Below, one piece after another: positions 48,575 to 61,659 of a stretch of DNA of 64,000 nt. The position numbers and the translations under genes were made by a program. This stretch comes from Loripinus fragilis. Taxonomy: Eukaryota > Mollusca > Bivalvia > Lucinida > Lucinidae. The notes below the pieces were generated by a model that was not told the origin of the DNA, searched no databases, and saw nothing but the letters and a program-made list of their open reading frames with translations. Location of the stretch: the NCBI GenBank assembly GCA_964019695.1, contig CAXHUL010000525.1, positions 563,001 to 627,000 on the forward strand, read 5' to 3'. Positions within the stretch are counted from its first letter, which is position 1; each line of letters opens with the position of its first letter.

Positions 48575-49392
48575 GTTCTCAGCTCCTGCTGTGGGCAGCA
48601 AGCCAATTTTTTTTCCAAAATGTTGACCTATAAAAGAGCTTACTCGGGTGTGAAAATTATCATTGTGCGCGCGCGCCCCGGACCGCAATTATGATATTTC
48701 CTGTTTTCCCATAGGGCCCAAGGCAAATGGGGATAGCGGTTGTACGCGCTTTCTAAGGCTCTGATCGCTTTTAGATTTTGCACGCGGATAGGGCCAACAG
48801 AGGCGCAGGTATTGCCATGCGCACCCGCCCGCAACAATGTTTCGATACCGAGTTATCGGGGTGTGGAAGTCCGCCGCCCCGAAGCTTTACGCGCTTCCGT
48901 CTCGCGAACTACTATTTTCATCATGCCCACACGGGCATCAGTTTGTAGTACGGGAGGCCGTCTACAAATGGTGAAAATTTCAAAGCCTTCCGTCGGGAAA
49001 TTAAAAAGTTATGAGCATTAGAAGATCTTCCCATTAGGCCCCATTAGGCCACAGTAGCCGACCGGGCCTAAAACTTGCGCGAGTCACTTTCACGGACGGG
49101 CTCGAAACTGGTGCCAGAAGTTAGCCCCCGACCAGTGCTTCATTGTGAGGCATTGCGTAAAATTTTCCGTCCCCCGAGTGCCGAGCAATAGCCCCTGAAA
49201 GGGCTTTCGGCACAATTTTCACGCCCTTATTTGAGCCACTTGTAGCCGAAGGAATTTTGCGCAAATGACTGAGAGGTGCTCCTGGGCACTGCTCATCACT
49301 TTGCAATAGGTTCCGGGGCTTTTCGCGAAGGTCGCGTTTTCTCAAACTTTGAGGGCATTAGTGGGTGGGGTGTGAAAACCTCCGAATGCATG
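48575..49392 (+). repeat. Monomer 60
   Basis: 818 bp. G508A only, as in monomer 59. Confidence 0.97.
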
Positions 49393-50210
49393 GTTCTCAG
49401 CTCCTGCTGTGGGCAGCAAGCCAATTTTTTTTCCAAAATGTTGACCTATAAAGGAGCTTACTCGGGTGTGAAAATTATCATTGTGCGCGCGCGCCCCGGA
49501 CCGCAATTATGATATTTCCTGTTTTCCCATAGGGCCCAAGGCAAATGGGGATAGCGGTTGTACGCGCTTTCTAAGGCTCTGATCGCTTTTAGATTTTGCA
49601 CGCGGATAGGGCCAACAGAGGCGCAGGTATTGCCATGCGCACCCGCCCGCAACAATGTTTCGATACCGAGTTATCGGGGTGTGGAAGTCCGCCGCCCCGA
49701 AGCTTTACGCGCTTCTGTCTCGCGAACTACTATTTTCATCATGCCCACACGGGCATCAGTTTGTAGTACGGGAGGCCGTCTACAAATGGTGAAAATTTCA
49801 AAGCCTTCCGTCGGGAAATTAAAAAGTTATGAGCATTAGAAGATCTTCCCATTAGGCCCCATTAGGCCACAGTAGCCGACCGGGCCTAAAACTTGCGCGG
49901 GTCACTTTCACGGACGGGCTCGAAACTGGTGCCAGAAGTTAGCCCCCGACCAGTGCTTCATTGTGAGGCATTGCGTAAAATTTTCCGTCCACCGAGTGCC
50001 GAGCAATAGCCCCTGAAAAGGCTTTCGGCACAATTTTCACGCCCTTATTTGAGCCACTTGTAGCCGAAGGAATTTTGCGCAAATGACTGAGAGGTACTCC
50101 TGGGCACTGCTCATCACTTTGCAATAGGTTCCGGGGCTTTTCGCGAAGGTCGCGTTTTCTCAAACTTTGAGGGCATTAGTGGGTGGGGTGTGAAAACCTC
50201 CGAATGCATG
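49393..50210 (+). repeat. Monomer 61
   Basis: 818 bp. A61G, C324T*, C599A, G627A, G704A. A61G is the only change I saw in the TATA-like motif anywhere in the window. Confidence 0.97.
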
Positions 50211-51027
50211 GTTCTCAGCTCCTGCTGTGGGCAGCAAGCCAATTTTTTTCCAAAATGTTGACCTATAAAAGAGCTTACTCGGGTGTGAAAATTATCATTG
50301 TGCGCGCGCGCCCCGGACCGCAATTATGATATTTCCTGTTTTCCCATAGGGCCCAAGGCAAATGGGGATAGCGGTTGTACGCGCTTTCTAAGGCTCTGAT
50401 CGCTTTTAGATTTTGCACGCGGATAGGGCCAACAGAGGCGCAGGTATTGCCATGCGCACCCGCCCGCAACAATGTTTCGATACCGAGTTATCGGGGTGTG
50501 GAAGTCGGCCGCCCTGAAGCTTTACGCGCTTCCGTCTCGCGAACTACTATTTTCATCATGCCCACACGGGCATCAGTTTGTAGTACGGGAGGCCGTCTAC
50601 AAATGGTGAAAATTTCAAAGCCTTCCGTCGGGAAATTAAAAAGTTATGAGCATTAGAAGATCTTCCCATTAGGCCCCATTAGGCCACAGTAGCCGACCGG
50701 GCCTAAAACTTGCGCGGGTCACTTTCACGGACGGGCTCGAAACTGGTGCCAGAAGTTAGCCCCCGACCAGTGCTTCATTGTGAGGCATTGCGTAAAATTT
50801 TCCGTCCCCCGAGTGCCGAGCAATAGCCCCTGAAAGGGCTTTCGGCACAATTTTCACGCCCTTATTTGAGCCACTTGTAGCCGAAGGAATTTTGCGCAAA
50901 TGACTGAGAGGTGCTCCTGGGCACTGCTCATCACTTTGCAATAGGTTCCGGGGCTTTTCGCGAAGGTTGCGTTTTCTCAAACTTTGAGGGCATTAGTGGG
51001 TGGGGTGTGAAAACCTCCGAATGCATG
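50211..51027 (+). repeat. Monomer 62
   Basis: 817 bp (T7). C298G, C306T*, C759T*. Confidence 0.97.
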
Positions 51028-51845
51028 GTTCTCAGCTCCTGCTGTGGGCAGCAAGCCAATTTTTTTTCCAAAATGTTGACCTATAAAAGAGCTTACTCGG
51101 GTGTGAAAATTATCATTGTGCGCGCGCGCCCCGGACCGCAATTATGATATTTCCTGTTTTCCCATAGGGCCCAAGGCAAATGGGGATAGCGGTTGTACGC
51201 GCTTTCTAAGGCTCTGATCGCTTTTAGATTTTGCACGCGGATAGGGCCAACAGAGGCGCAGGTATTGCCATGCGCACCCGCCCGCAACAATGTTTCGATA
51301 CCGAGTTATCGGGGTGTGGAAGTCCGCCGCCCCGAAGCTTTACGCGCTTCCGTCTCGCGAACTACTATTTTCATCATGCCCACACGGGCATCAGTTTGTA
51401 GTACGGGAGGCCGTCTACAAATGGTGAAAATTTCAAAGCCTTCCGTCGGGAAATTAAAAAGTTATGAGCATTAGAAGATCTTCCCATTAGGCCCCATTAG
51501 GCCACAGTAGCCGACCGGGCCTAAAATTTGCGCGGGTCACTTTCACGGACGGGCTCGAAACTGGTGCCAGAAATTAGCCCCCGACCAGTGCTTCATTGTG
51601 AGGCATTGCGTAAAATTTTCCGTCCCCCGAGTGCCGAGCAATAGCCCCTGAAAGGGCTTTGGGCACAATTTTCACGCCCTTATTTGAGCCACTTGTAGCC
51701 GAAGGAATTTTGCGCAAATGACTGAGAGGTGCTCCTGGGCACTGCTCATCACTTTGCAATAGGTTCCGGGGCTTTTCGCGAAGGTCGCGTTTTCTCACAC
51801 TTTGAGGGCATTAGTGGGTGGGGTGTGAAAACCTCCGAATGCATG
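51028..51845 (+). repeat. Monomer 63
   Basis: 818 bp. C500T, G545A, C634G, A771C. Confidence 0.97.
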
Positions 51846-52663
51846 GTTCTCAGCTCATGCTGTGGGCAGCAAGCCAATTTTTTTTCCAAAATGTTGACCT
51901 ATAAAAGAGCTTACTCGGGTGTGAAAATTATCATTGTGCGCGCGCGCCCCGGACCGCAATTATGATATTTCCTGTTTTCCCATAGGGCCCAAGGCAAATG
52001 GGGATAGCCGTTGTACGCGCTTTCTAAGGCTCTGATCGCTTTTAGATTTTGCACGCGGATAGGGCCAACAGAGGCGCAGGTATTGCCATGCGCACCCGCC
52101 CGCAACAATGTTTCGATACCGAGTTATCGGGGTGTGGAAGTCCGCCGCCCCGAAGCTTTACGCGCTTCCGTCTCGCGAACTACTATTTTCATCATGCCCA
52201 CACGGGCATCAGTTTGTAGTACGGGAGGCCGTCTACAAATGGTGAAAATTTCAAAGCCTTCCGTCGGGAAATTAAAAAGTTATGAGCATTAGAAGATCTT
52301 CCCATTAGGCCCCATTAGGCCACAGTAGCCGACCGGGCCTAAAACTTGCGCGGGTCACTTTCACGGACGGGCTCGAAACTGGTGCCAGAAGTTAGCCCCC
52401 GACCAGTGCTTCATTGTGAGGCATTGCGTAAAATTTTCCGTCCCCCGAGTGCCGAGCAATAGCCCCTGAAAGGGCTTTCGGCACAATTTTCACGCCCTTA
52501 TTTGAGCCACTTGTAGCCGAAGGAATTTTGCGCAAATGACTGAGAGGTGCTCCTGGGCACTGCTCATCACTTTGCAATAGGTTCCGGGGCTTTTCGCGAA
52601 GGTTGCGTTTTCTCAAACTTTGAGGGCATTAGTGGGTGGGGTGTGAAAACCTCCGAATGCATG
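51846..52663 (+). repeat. Monomer 64
   Basis: 818 bp. C12A, G164C, C759T*. Confidence 0.97.
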
Positions 52664-53482
52664 GTTCTCAGCTCCTGCTGTGGGCAGCAAGCCAATTTTT
52701 TTTCCAAAATGTTGACCTATAAAAGAGCTTACTCGGGTGTCAAAAATAATCATTGTGCGCGCGCGCCCCGGACCGCAATTATGATATTTCCTGATTTCCC
52801 ATAGGGCCCAAGGCAAATGGGGATAGCGGTTGTACGCGCTTTCTAAGGCTCTGATCGCTTTTAGATTTTGCACGCGGATAGGGCCAACAGAGGCGCAGGT
52901 ATTGCCATGCACACCCGCCCGCAACAATGTTTCGATACCGAGTTATCGGGGTGTGGAAGTCCGCCGCCCCGAAGCTTTACGCGCTTCCGTCTCGCGAACT
53001 ACTATTTTCATCATGCCCACACGGGCATCAGTTTGTAGTACGGGAGGCCGTCTACAAATGGTGAAAATTTCAAAGCCTTCCGTCGGGAAATTAAAAAGTT
53101 ATGAGCATTAGAAGATCTTCCCATTAGGCCCCATTAGGCCACAGTAGCCGACCGGGCCTAAAACTTGCGCGGGTCACTTTCACGGACGGGCTCGAAACTG
53201 GTGCCAGAAGTTAGCCCCCGACCAGTGCTTCATTGTGAGGCATTGCGTAAAATTTTCCGTCCCCCGAGTGCCGAGCAATAGCCCCTGAAAGGGCTTTCGG
53301 CACAATTTTCACGCCCTTATTTGAGCCACTTGTAGCCGAAGGAATTTTGCGCAAATGACTGAGAGGTGCTCCTGGGCACTGCTCATCACTTTGCAATAGG
53401 TTCCGGGGCTTTTCGCGAAGGTCGCGTTTTCTAAAACTTTGAGGGCATTAGTGGGTGGGGTGTGAAAACCTCCGAATGCATG
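52664..53482 (+). repeat. Monomer 65
   Basis: 819 bp. A local cluster at m78-84 (G78C plus changes in the following A/T run with one added base), T130A, G247A*, C769A. Confidence 0.97.
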
Positions 53483-54300
53483 GTTCTCAGCTCCTGCTGT
53501 GGGCAGCAAGCCAATTTTTTTTCCAAAATGTTGACCTATAAAAGAGCTTACTCGGGTGTGAAAATTATCATTGTGCGCGCGCGCCCCGGACCGCAATTAT
53601 GATATTTCCTGTTTTCCCATAGGGCCCAAGGCAATTGGGGATAGCGGTTGTACGCGCTTTCTAAGGCTCTGATCGCTTTTAGATTTTGCACGCGGATAGG
53701 GCCAACAGAGGCGCAGGTATTGCCATGCGCACCCGCCCGCAACAATGTTTCGATACCGAGTTATCGGGGTGTGGAAGTCCGCCGCCCCGAAGCTTTACGC
53801 ACTTCCGTCTCGCGAACTACTATTTTCATCATGCCCGCACGGGCATCAGTTTGTAGTACGGGAGGCCGTCTACAAATGGTGAAAATTTCAAAGCCTTCCG
53901 TCGGGAAATTAAAAAGTTATGAGCATTAGAAGATCTTCCCATTAGGCCCCATTAGGCCACAGTAGCCGACCGGGCCTAAAACTTTCGCGGGTCACTTTCA
54001 CGGACGGGCTCGAAACTGGTGCCAGAAGTAAGCCCCCGACCAGTGCTTCATTGTGAGGCATTGCGTAAAATTTTCCGTCCCCCGAGTGCCGAGCAATAGC
54101 CCCTGAAAGGGCTTTCGGCACAATTTTCACGCCCTTATTTGAGCCACTTGTAGCCGAAGGAATTTTGCGCAAATGACTGAGAGGTGCTCCTGGGCACTGC
54201 TCATCACTTTGCAATAGGTTCCGGGGCTTTTCGCGAAGGTCGCGTTTTCTCAAACTTTGAGGGCATTAGTGGGTGGGGTGTGAAAACCTCCGAATGCATG
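53483..54300 (+). repeat. Monomer 66
   Basis: 818 bp. A153T, G319A*, A355G, G503T, T548A. T548A removes a minus-strand stop and lengthens a chance frame. Confidence 0.97.
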
Positions 54301-55118
54301 GTTCTCAGCTCCTGCTGTGGGCAGCAAGCCAATTGTTTTTCCAAAATGTTGACCTATAAAAGAGCTTACTCGGGTGTGAAAATTATCATTGTGCGCGCGC
54401 GCCCCGGACCGCAATTATGATATTTCCTGTTTTCCCATAGGGCCCAAGGCAAATGGGGATAGCGGTTGTACGCGCTTTCTAAGGCTCTGATCGCTTTTAG
54501 ATTTTGCACGCGGATAGGGCCAACAGAGGCGCAGGTATTGCCATGCGCACCCGCCCGCAACAATGTTTCGATACCGAGTTATCGGGGTGTGGAAGTCCGC
54601 CGCCCCGAAGCTTTACGCGCTTCCGTCTCGCGAACTACTATTTTCATCATGCCCACACGGGCATCAGTTTGTAGTACGGGAGGCCGTCTACAAATGGTGA
54701 AAATTTCAAAGCCTTCAGTCGGGAAATTAAAAAGTTATGAGCATTAGAAGATCTTCCCATTAGGCCCCATTAGGCCACAGTAGCCGACCGGGCCTAAAAC
54801 TTGCGCGGGTCACTTTCACGGACGGGCTCGAAACTGGTGCCAGAAGTTAGCCCCCGACCAGTGCTTCATTGTGAGGCATTGCGTAAAATTTTCCGTCCCC
54901 CGAGTGCCGAGCAATAGCCCCTGAAAGGGCTTTCGGCACAATTTTCACGCCCTTATTTGAGCCACTTGTAGCCGAAGGAATTTTGCGCAAATGACTGAGA
55001 GGTGCTCCTGGGCACTGCTCATCACTTTGCAATAGGTTCCGGGGCTTTTCGCGAAGGTCGCGTTTTCTCAAACTTTGAGGGCATTAGTGGGTGGGGTGTG
55101 AAAACCTCCGAATGCATG
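54301..55118 (+). repeat. Monomer 67
   Basis: 818 bp. T35G, C417A. T35G interrupts the T8 tract. Confidence 0.97.
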
Positions 55119-55936
55119 GTTCTCAGCTCCTGCTGTGGGCAGCAAGCCAATTTTTTTTCCAAAATGTTGACCTATAAAAGAGCTTACTCGGGTGTGAAAA
55201 TTATCATTGTGCGCGCGCGCCCCGGACCGCAATTATGATATTTCCTGTTTTCCCATAGGGCCCAAGGCAAATGGGGATAGCGGTTGTACGCGCTTTCTAA
55301 GGCTCTGATCGCTTTTAGATTTTGCACGCGGATAGAGCCAACAGAGGCGCAGGTATTGCCATGCGCACCCGCCCGCAACAATGTTTCGATACCGAGTTAT
55401 CGGGGTGTGGAAGTCCGCCGCCCCGAAGCTTTACGCGCTTCCGTCTCGCGAACTACTATTTTCATCATGCCCACACGGGCATCAGTTTGTAGTACGGGAG
55501 GCCGTCTACAAATGGTGAAAATTTCAAAGCCTTCCGTCGGGAAATTAAAAAGTTATGAGCATTAGAAGATCTTCCCATTAGGCCCCATTAGGCCACAGTA
55601 GCCGACCGGGCCTAAAACTTGCGCGGGTCACTTTCACGGACGGGCTCGAAACTGGTGCCAGAAGTTAGCCCCCGACCAGTGCTTCATTGTGAGGCATTGC
55701 GTAAAATTTTCAGTCCCCCGAGTGCCGAGCAATAGCCCCTGAAAGGGCTTTCGGCACAATTTTCACGCCCTTATTTGAGCCACTTGTAGCCGAAGGAATT
55801 TTGCGCAAATGACTGAGAGGTGCTCCTGGGCACTGCTCATCACTTTGCAATAGGTTCCGGGGCTTTTTGCGAAGGTCGCGTTTTCTCAAACTTTGAGGGC
55901 ATTAGTGGGTGGGGTGTGAAAACCTCCGAATGCATG
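55119..55936 (+). repeat. Monomer 68
   Basis: 818 bp. G218A, C594A, C750T*. Start of the second amplified zone. Confidence 0.97.
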
Positions 55937-56753
55937 GTTCTCAGCTCCTGCTGTGGGCAGCAAGCCAATTTTTTTCCAAAATGTTGACCTATAAAAGAGC
56001 TTACTCGGGTGTGAAAATTATCATTGTGCGCGCGCGCCCCGGACCGCAATTATGATATTTCCTGTTTTCCCATAGGGCCCAAGGCAAATGGGGATAGCGG
56101 TTGTACGCGCTTTCTAAGGCTCTGATCGCTTTTAGATTTTGCACGCGGATAGGGCCAACAGAGGCGCAGGTATTGCCATGCGCACCCGCCCGCAACAATG
56201 TTTCGATACCGAGTTATCGGGGTGTGGAAGTCCGCCGCCCCGAAGCTTTACGCGGTTCCGTCTCGCGAACTACTATTTTCATCATGCCCACACGGGCATC
56301 AGTTTGTAGTACGGGAGGCCGTCTACAAATGGTGAAAATTTCAAAGCCTTCCGTCGGGAAATTAAAAAGTTATGAGCATTAGAAGATCTTCCCATTAGGC
56401 CCCATTAGGCCACAGTAGCCGACCGGGCCTAAAACTTGCGCGGGTCACTTTCACGGACGGGCTCGAAACTGGTGCCAGAAGTTAGCCCCCGACCAGTGCT
56501 TCATTGTGAGGCATTGCGTAAAATTTTCCGTCCCTCGAGTGCCGAGCAATAGCCCCTGAAAGGGCTTTCGGCACAATTTTCACGCCCTTATTTGAGCCAC
56601 TTGTAGCCGAAGGAATTTTGCGCAAATGACTGAGAGGTGCTCCTGGGCACTGCTCATCACTTTGCAATAGGTTCCGGGGCTTTTCGCGAAGGTCGCGTTT
56701 TCTCAAACTTTGAGGGCATTAGTGGGTGGGGTGTGAAAACCTCCGAATGCATG
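55937..56753 (+). repeat. Monomer 69
   Basis: 817 bp (T7). C320G, C600T. Confidence 0.97.
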
Positions 56754-57571
56754 GTTCTCAGCTCCTGCTGTGGGCAGCAAGCCAATTTTTTTTCCAAAAT
56801 GTTGACCTATAAAAGAGCTTACTCGGGTGTGAAAATTATCATTGTGCGTGCGCGCCGCGGACCGCAATTATGATATTTCCTGTTTTCCCATAGGGCCCAA
56901 GGCAAATGGGGATAGCGGTTGTACGCCCTTTCTAAGGCTCTGATCGCTTTTAGATTTTGCACGCGGATAGGGCCAACAGAGGCGCAGGTATTGCCATGCG
57001 CACCCGCCCGCAACAATGTTTCGATACCGAGTTATCGGGGTGTGGAAGTCCGTCGCCCCGAAGCTTTACGCGCTTCCGTCTCGTGAACTACTATTTTCAT
57101 CATGCCCACACGGGCATCAGTTTGTAGTATGGGAGGCCGTCTACAAATGGAGAAAATTTCAAAGCCTTCCGTCGGGAAATTAAAAAGTTATGAGCATTAG
57201 AAGATCTTCCCATTAGGCCCCATTAGGCCACAGTAGCCGACCGGGCCTAAAACTTGCTTGGGTCACTTTCACGGACGGGCTCGAAACTGGTGCCAGAAGT
57301 TAGCCCCCGACCAGTGCTTCATTGTGAGGCATTGCGTAAAATTTTCCGTCCCCCGAGTGCCGAGCAATAGCCCCTGAAAGGGCTTTCGGCACAATTTTCA
57401 CGCCCTTATTTGAGCCACTTGTAGCCGAAGGAATTTTGCGCAAATGACTGAGAGGTGCTCCTGGGCACTGCTCATCACTTTGCAATAGGTTCCGGGGCTT
57501 TTCGCGAAGGTCGCGTTTTCTCAAACTTTGAGGGCATTAGTGGGTGGGGTGTGAAAACCTCCGAATGCATG
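56754..57571 (+). repeat. Monomer 70
   Basis: 818 bp. C96T*, C104G, G174C, C300T, C331T*, C377T*, T398A, G505T, C506T*. Monomer 76 has the same set without C331T, C377T and T398A. Confidence 0.97.
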
Positions 57572-58389
57572 GTTCTCAGCTCCTGCTGTGGGCAGCAAGC
57601 CAATTTTTTTTCCAAAATGTTGACCTATAAAAGAGCTTACTCGGGTGTGAAAATTATCATTGTGCGTGCGCGCCCCGGACCGCAATTATGATATTTCCTG
57701 TTTTCCCATAGGGCCCAAGGCAAATGGGGATAGCGGTTGTACGCGCTTTCTAAGGCTCTGATCGCTTTTAGATTTTGCACGCGGATAGGGCCAACAGAGG
57801 CGCAGGTATTGCCATGCGCACCCGCCCGCAACAATGTTTCGATACCGAGATATCGGGGTGTGGAAGTCCGCCGCCCCGAAGCTTTACGCGCTTCCGTCTC
57901 GCGAACTACTATTTTCATCATGCCCACACGGGCATCAGTTTGTAGTACGGGAGGCCGTCTACAAATGGTGAAAATTTCAAAGCCTTCCGTCGGGAAATTA
58001 AAAAGTTATGAGCATTAGAAGATCTTCCCATTAGGCCCCATTAGGCCACAGTAGCCGACCGGGCCTAAAACTTGCGCGGGTCACTTTCACGGACGGGCTC
58101 GAAACTGGTGCCAGAAGTTAGCCCCCGACCAGTGCTTCATTGTGAGGCATTGCGTAAAATTTTCCGTCCCCCGAGTGCCGAGCAATAGCCCCTGAAAGGG
58201 CTTTCGGCACAATTTTCACGCCCTTATTTGAGCCACTTGTAGCCGAAGGAATTTTGCGCAAATGACTGAGAGGTGCTCCTGGGCACTGCTCATCACTTTG
58301 CAATAGGTTCCGGGGCTTTTCGCGAAGGTCGCGTTTTCTCAAACTTTGAGGGCATTAGTGGGTGGGGTGTGAAAACCTCCGAATGCATG
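57572..58389 (+). repeat. Monomer 71
   Basis: 818 bp. C96T*, T279A. T279A creates an EcoRV site not seen in other copies. Confidence 0.97.
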
Positions 58390-59207
58390 GTTCTCAGCTC
58401 CTGCTGTGGGCAGCAAGCCAATTTTTTTTCCAAAATGTTGACCTATAAAAGAGCTTACTCGGGTGTGAAAATTATCATTGTGCGCGCGCGCCCCGGACCG
58501 CAATTATGATATTTCCTGTTTTCCCATAGGGCCCAAGGCAAATGGGGATAGCAGTTGTACGCGCTTTCTAAGGCTCTGATCGCTTTTAGATTTTGCACGC
58601 GGATAGGGCCAACAGAGGCGCAGGTATTGCCATGCGCACCCGCCCGCAACAATGTTTCGATACCGAGTTATCGGGGTGTGGAAGTCCGCCGCCCCGAAGC
58701 TTTACGCGCTTCCGTCTCGCGAACTACTATTTTCATCATGCCCACACGGGCATCAGTTTGTAGTACGGGAGGCCGTCTACAAATGGTGAAAATTTCAAAG
58801 CCTTCCGTCGGGAAATTAAAAAGTTATGAGCATTAGAAGATCTTCCCATTAGGCCCCATTAGGCCACAGTAGCCGACCGGGCCTAAAACTTGCGCGGGTC
58901 ACTTTCACGGACGGGCTCGAAACTGGTGCCAGAAGTTAGCCCCCGACCAGTGCTTCATTGTGAGGCATTGCGTAAAATTTTCAGTCCCCCGAGTGCCGAG
59001 CAATAGCCCCTGAAAGGGCTTTCGGCACAATTTTCACGCCCTTATTTGAGCCACTTGTAGCCGAAGGAATTTTGCGCAAATGACTGAGAGGTGCTCCTGG
59101 GCACTGCTCATCACTTTGCAATAGGTTCCGGGGCTTTTTGCGAAGGTCGCGTTTTCTCAAACTTTGAGGGCATTAGTGGGTGGGGTGTGAAAACCTCCGA
59201 ATGCATG
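58390..59207 (+). repeat. Monomer 72
   Basis: 818 bp. G164A*, C594A, C750T*; the same as monomer 74. Confidence 0.97.
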
Positions 59208-60024
59208 GTTCTCAGCTCCTGCTGTGGGCAGCAAGCCAATTTTTTTCCAAAATGTTGACCTATAAAAGAGCTTACTCGGGTGTGAAAATTATCATTGTGC
59301 GCGCGCGCCCCGGACCGCAATTATGATATTTCCTGTTTTCCCATAGGGCCCAAGGCAAATGGGGATAGCGGTTGTACGCGCTTTCTAAGGCTCTGATCGC
59401 TTTTAGATTTTGCACGCAGATAGGGCCAACAGAGGCGCAGGTATTGCCATGCGCACCCGCCCGCAACAATGTTTCGATACCGAGTTATCGGGGTGTGGAA
59501 GTCCGCCGCCCTGAAGCTTTACGCGGTTCCGTCTCGCGAACTACTATTTTCATCATGCCCACACGGGCATCAGTTTGTAGTACGGGAGGCCGTCTACAAA
59601 TGGTGAAAATTTCAAAGCCTTCCGTCGGGAAATTAAAAAGTTATGAGCATTAGAAGATCTTCCCATTAGGCCCCATTAGGCCACAGTAGCCGACCGGGCC
59701 TAAAACTTGCGCGGGTCACTTTCACGGACGGGCTCGAAACTGGTGCCAGAAGTTAGCCCCCGACAAGTGCTTCATTGTGAGGCATTGCGTAAAATTTTCC
59801 GTCCCCCGAGTGCCGAGCAATAGCCCCTGAAAGGGCTTTCGGCACAATTTTCACGCCCTTATTTGAGCCACTTGTAGCCGAAGGAATTTTGCGCAAATGA
59901 CTGAGAGGTGCTCCTGGGCACTGCTCATCACTTTGCAATAGGTTCCGGGGCTTTTCGCGAAGGTCGCGTTTTCTCAAACTTTGAGGGCATTAGTGGGTGG
60001 GGTGTGAAAACCTCCGAATGCATG
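59208..60024 (+). repeat. Monomer 73
   Basis: 817 bp (T7). G212A*, C306T*, C320G, C559A. Confidence 0.97.
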
Positions 60025-60842
60025 GTTCTCAGCTCCTGCTGTGGGCAGCAAGCCAATTTTTTTTCCAAAATGTTGACCTATAAAAGAGCTTACTCGGGTG
60101 TGAAAATTATCATTGTGCGCGCGCGCCCCGGACCGCAATTATGATATTTCCTGTTTTCCCATAGGGCCCAAGGCAAATGGGGATAGCAGTTGTACGCGCT
60201 TTCTAAGGCTCTGATCGCTTTTAGATTTTGCACGCGGATAGGGCCAACAGAGGCGCAGGTATTGCCATGCGCACCCGCCCGCAACAATGTTTCGATACCG
60301 AGTTATCGGGGTGTGGAAGTCCGCCGCCCCGAAGCTTTACGCGCTTCCGTCTCGCGAACTACTATTTTCATCATGCCCACACGGGCATCAGTTTGTAGTA
60401 CGGGAGGCCGTCTACAAATGGTGAAAATTTCAAAGCCTTCCGTCGGGAAATTAAAAAGTTATGAGCATTAGAAGATCTTCCCATTAGGCCCCATTAGGCC
60501 ACAGTAGCCGACCGGGCCTAAAACTTGCGCGGGTCACTTTCACGGACGGGCTCGAAACTGGTGCCAGAAGTTAGCCCCCGACCAGTGCTTCATTGTGAGG
60601 CATTGCGTAAAATTTTCAGTCCCCCGAGTGCCGAGCAATAGCCCCTGAAAGGGCTTTCGGCACAATTTTCACGCCCTTATTTGAGCCACTTGTAGCCGAA
60701 GGAATTTTGCGCAAATGACTGAGAGGTGCTCCTGGGCACTGCTCATCACTTTGCAATAGGTTCCGGGGCTTTTTGCGAAGGTCGCGTTTTCTCAAACTTT
60801 GAGGGCATTAGTGGGTGGGGTGTGAAAACCTCCGAATGCATG
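60025..60842 (+). repeat. Monomer 74
   Basis: 818 bp. G164A*, C594A, C750T*; the same as monomer 72. Confidence 0.97.
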
Positions 60843-61659
60843 GTTCTCAGCTCCTGCTGTGGGCAGCAAGCCAATTTTTTTCCAAAATGTTGACCTATAA
60901 AAGAGCTTACTCGGGTGTGAAAATTATCATTGTGCGCGCGCGCCCCGGACCGCAATTATGATATTTCCTGTTTTCCCATAGGGCCCAAGGCAAATGGGGA
61001 TAGCGGTTGTACGCGCTTTCTAAGGCTCTGATCGCTTTTAGATTTTGCACGCAGATAGGGCCAACAGAGGCGCAGGTATTGCCATGCGCACCCGCCCGCA
61101 ACAATGTTTCGATACCGAGTTATCGGGGTGTGGAAGTCCGCCGCCCTGAAGCTTTACGCGGTTCCGTCTCGCGAACTACTATTTTCATCATGCCCACACG
61201 GGCATCAGTTTGTAGTACGGGAGGCCGTCTACAAATGGTGAAAATTTCAAAGCCTTCCGTCGGGAAATTAAAAAGTTATGAGCATTAGAAGATCTTCCCA
61301 TTAGGCCCCATTAGGCCACAGTAGCCGACCGGGCCTAAAACTTGCGCGGGTCACTTTCACGGACGGGCTCGAAACTGGTGCCAGAAGTTAGCCCCCGACC
61401 AGTGCTTCATTGTGAGGCATTGCGTAAAATTTTCCGTCCCTCGAGTGCCGAGCAATAGCCCCTGAAAGGGCTTTCGGCACAATTTTCACGCCCTTATTTG
61501 AGCCACTTGTAGCCGAAGGAATTTTGCGCAAATGACTGAGAGGTGCTCCTGGGCACTGCTCATCACTTTGCAATAGGTTCCGGGGCTTTTCGCGAAGGTC
61601 GCGTTTTCTCAAACTTTGAGGGCATTAGTGGGTGGGGTGTGAAAACCTCCGAATGCATG
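60843..61659 (+). repeat. Monomer 75, recombinant haplotype
   Basis: 817 bp (T7). G212A*, C306T*, C320G, C600T. Its left half follows monomer 73, its right half monomer 69. Confidence 0.97.

Larger units (their letters stand above)
33854..55118 (+). repeat. Quiet zone of singly mutated monomers (42-67)
   Basis: Across 26 consecutive monomers nearly every variant is private to one copy. The shared markers are few: C485T in neighbours 46/47, G508A in neighbours 59/60, G674A in 56/58, G779T in 42/46, and C759T in scattered copies. No multi-monomer block repeats here. Compared with both flanks, this stretch looks as if it has not been amplified recently. Confidence 0.75.

Noticed and set aside
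52613..54253. Longer minus-strand frames of 95 to 104 residues in monomers 65-66, and near 32169-32480
   Set aside because: They arise when an indel or a lost stop fuses two of the usual shadow frames, so they are mutation products rather than genes.
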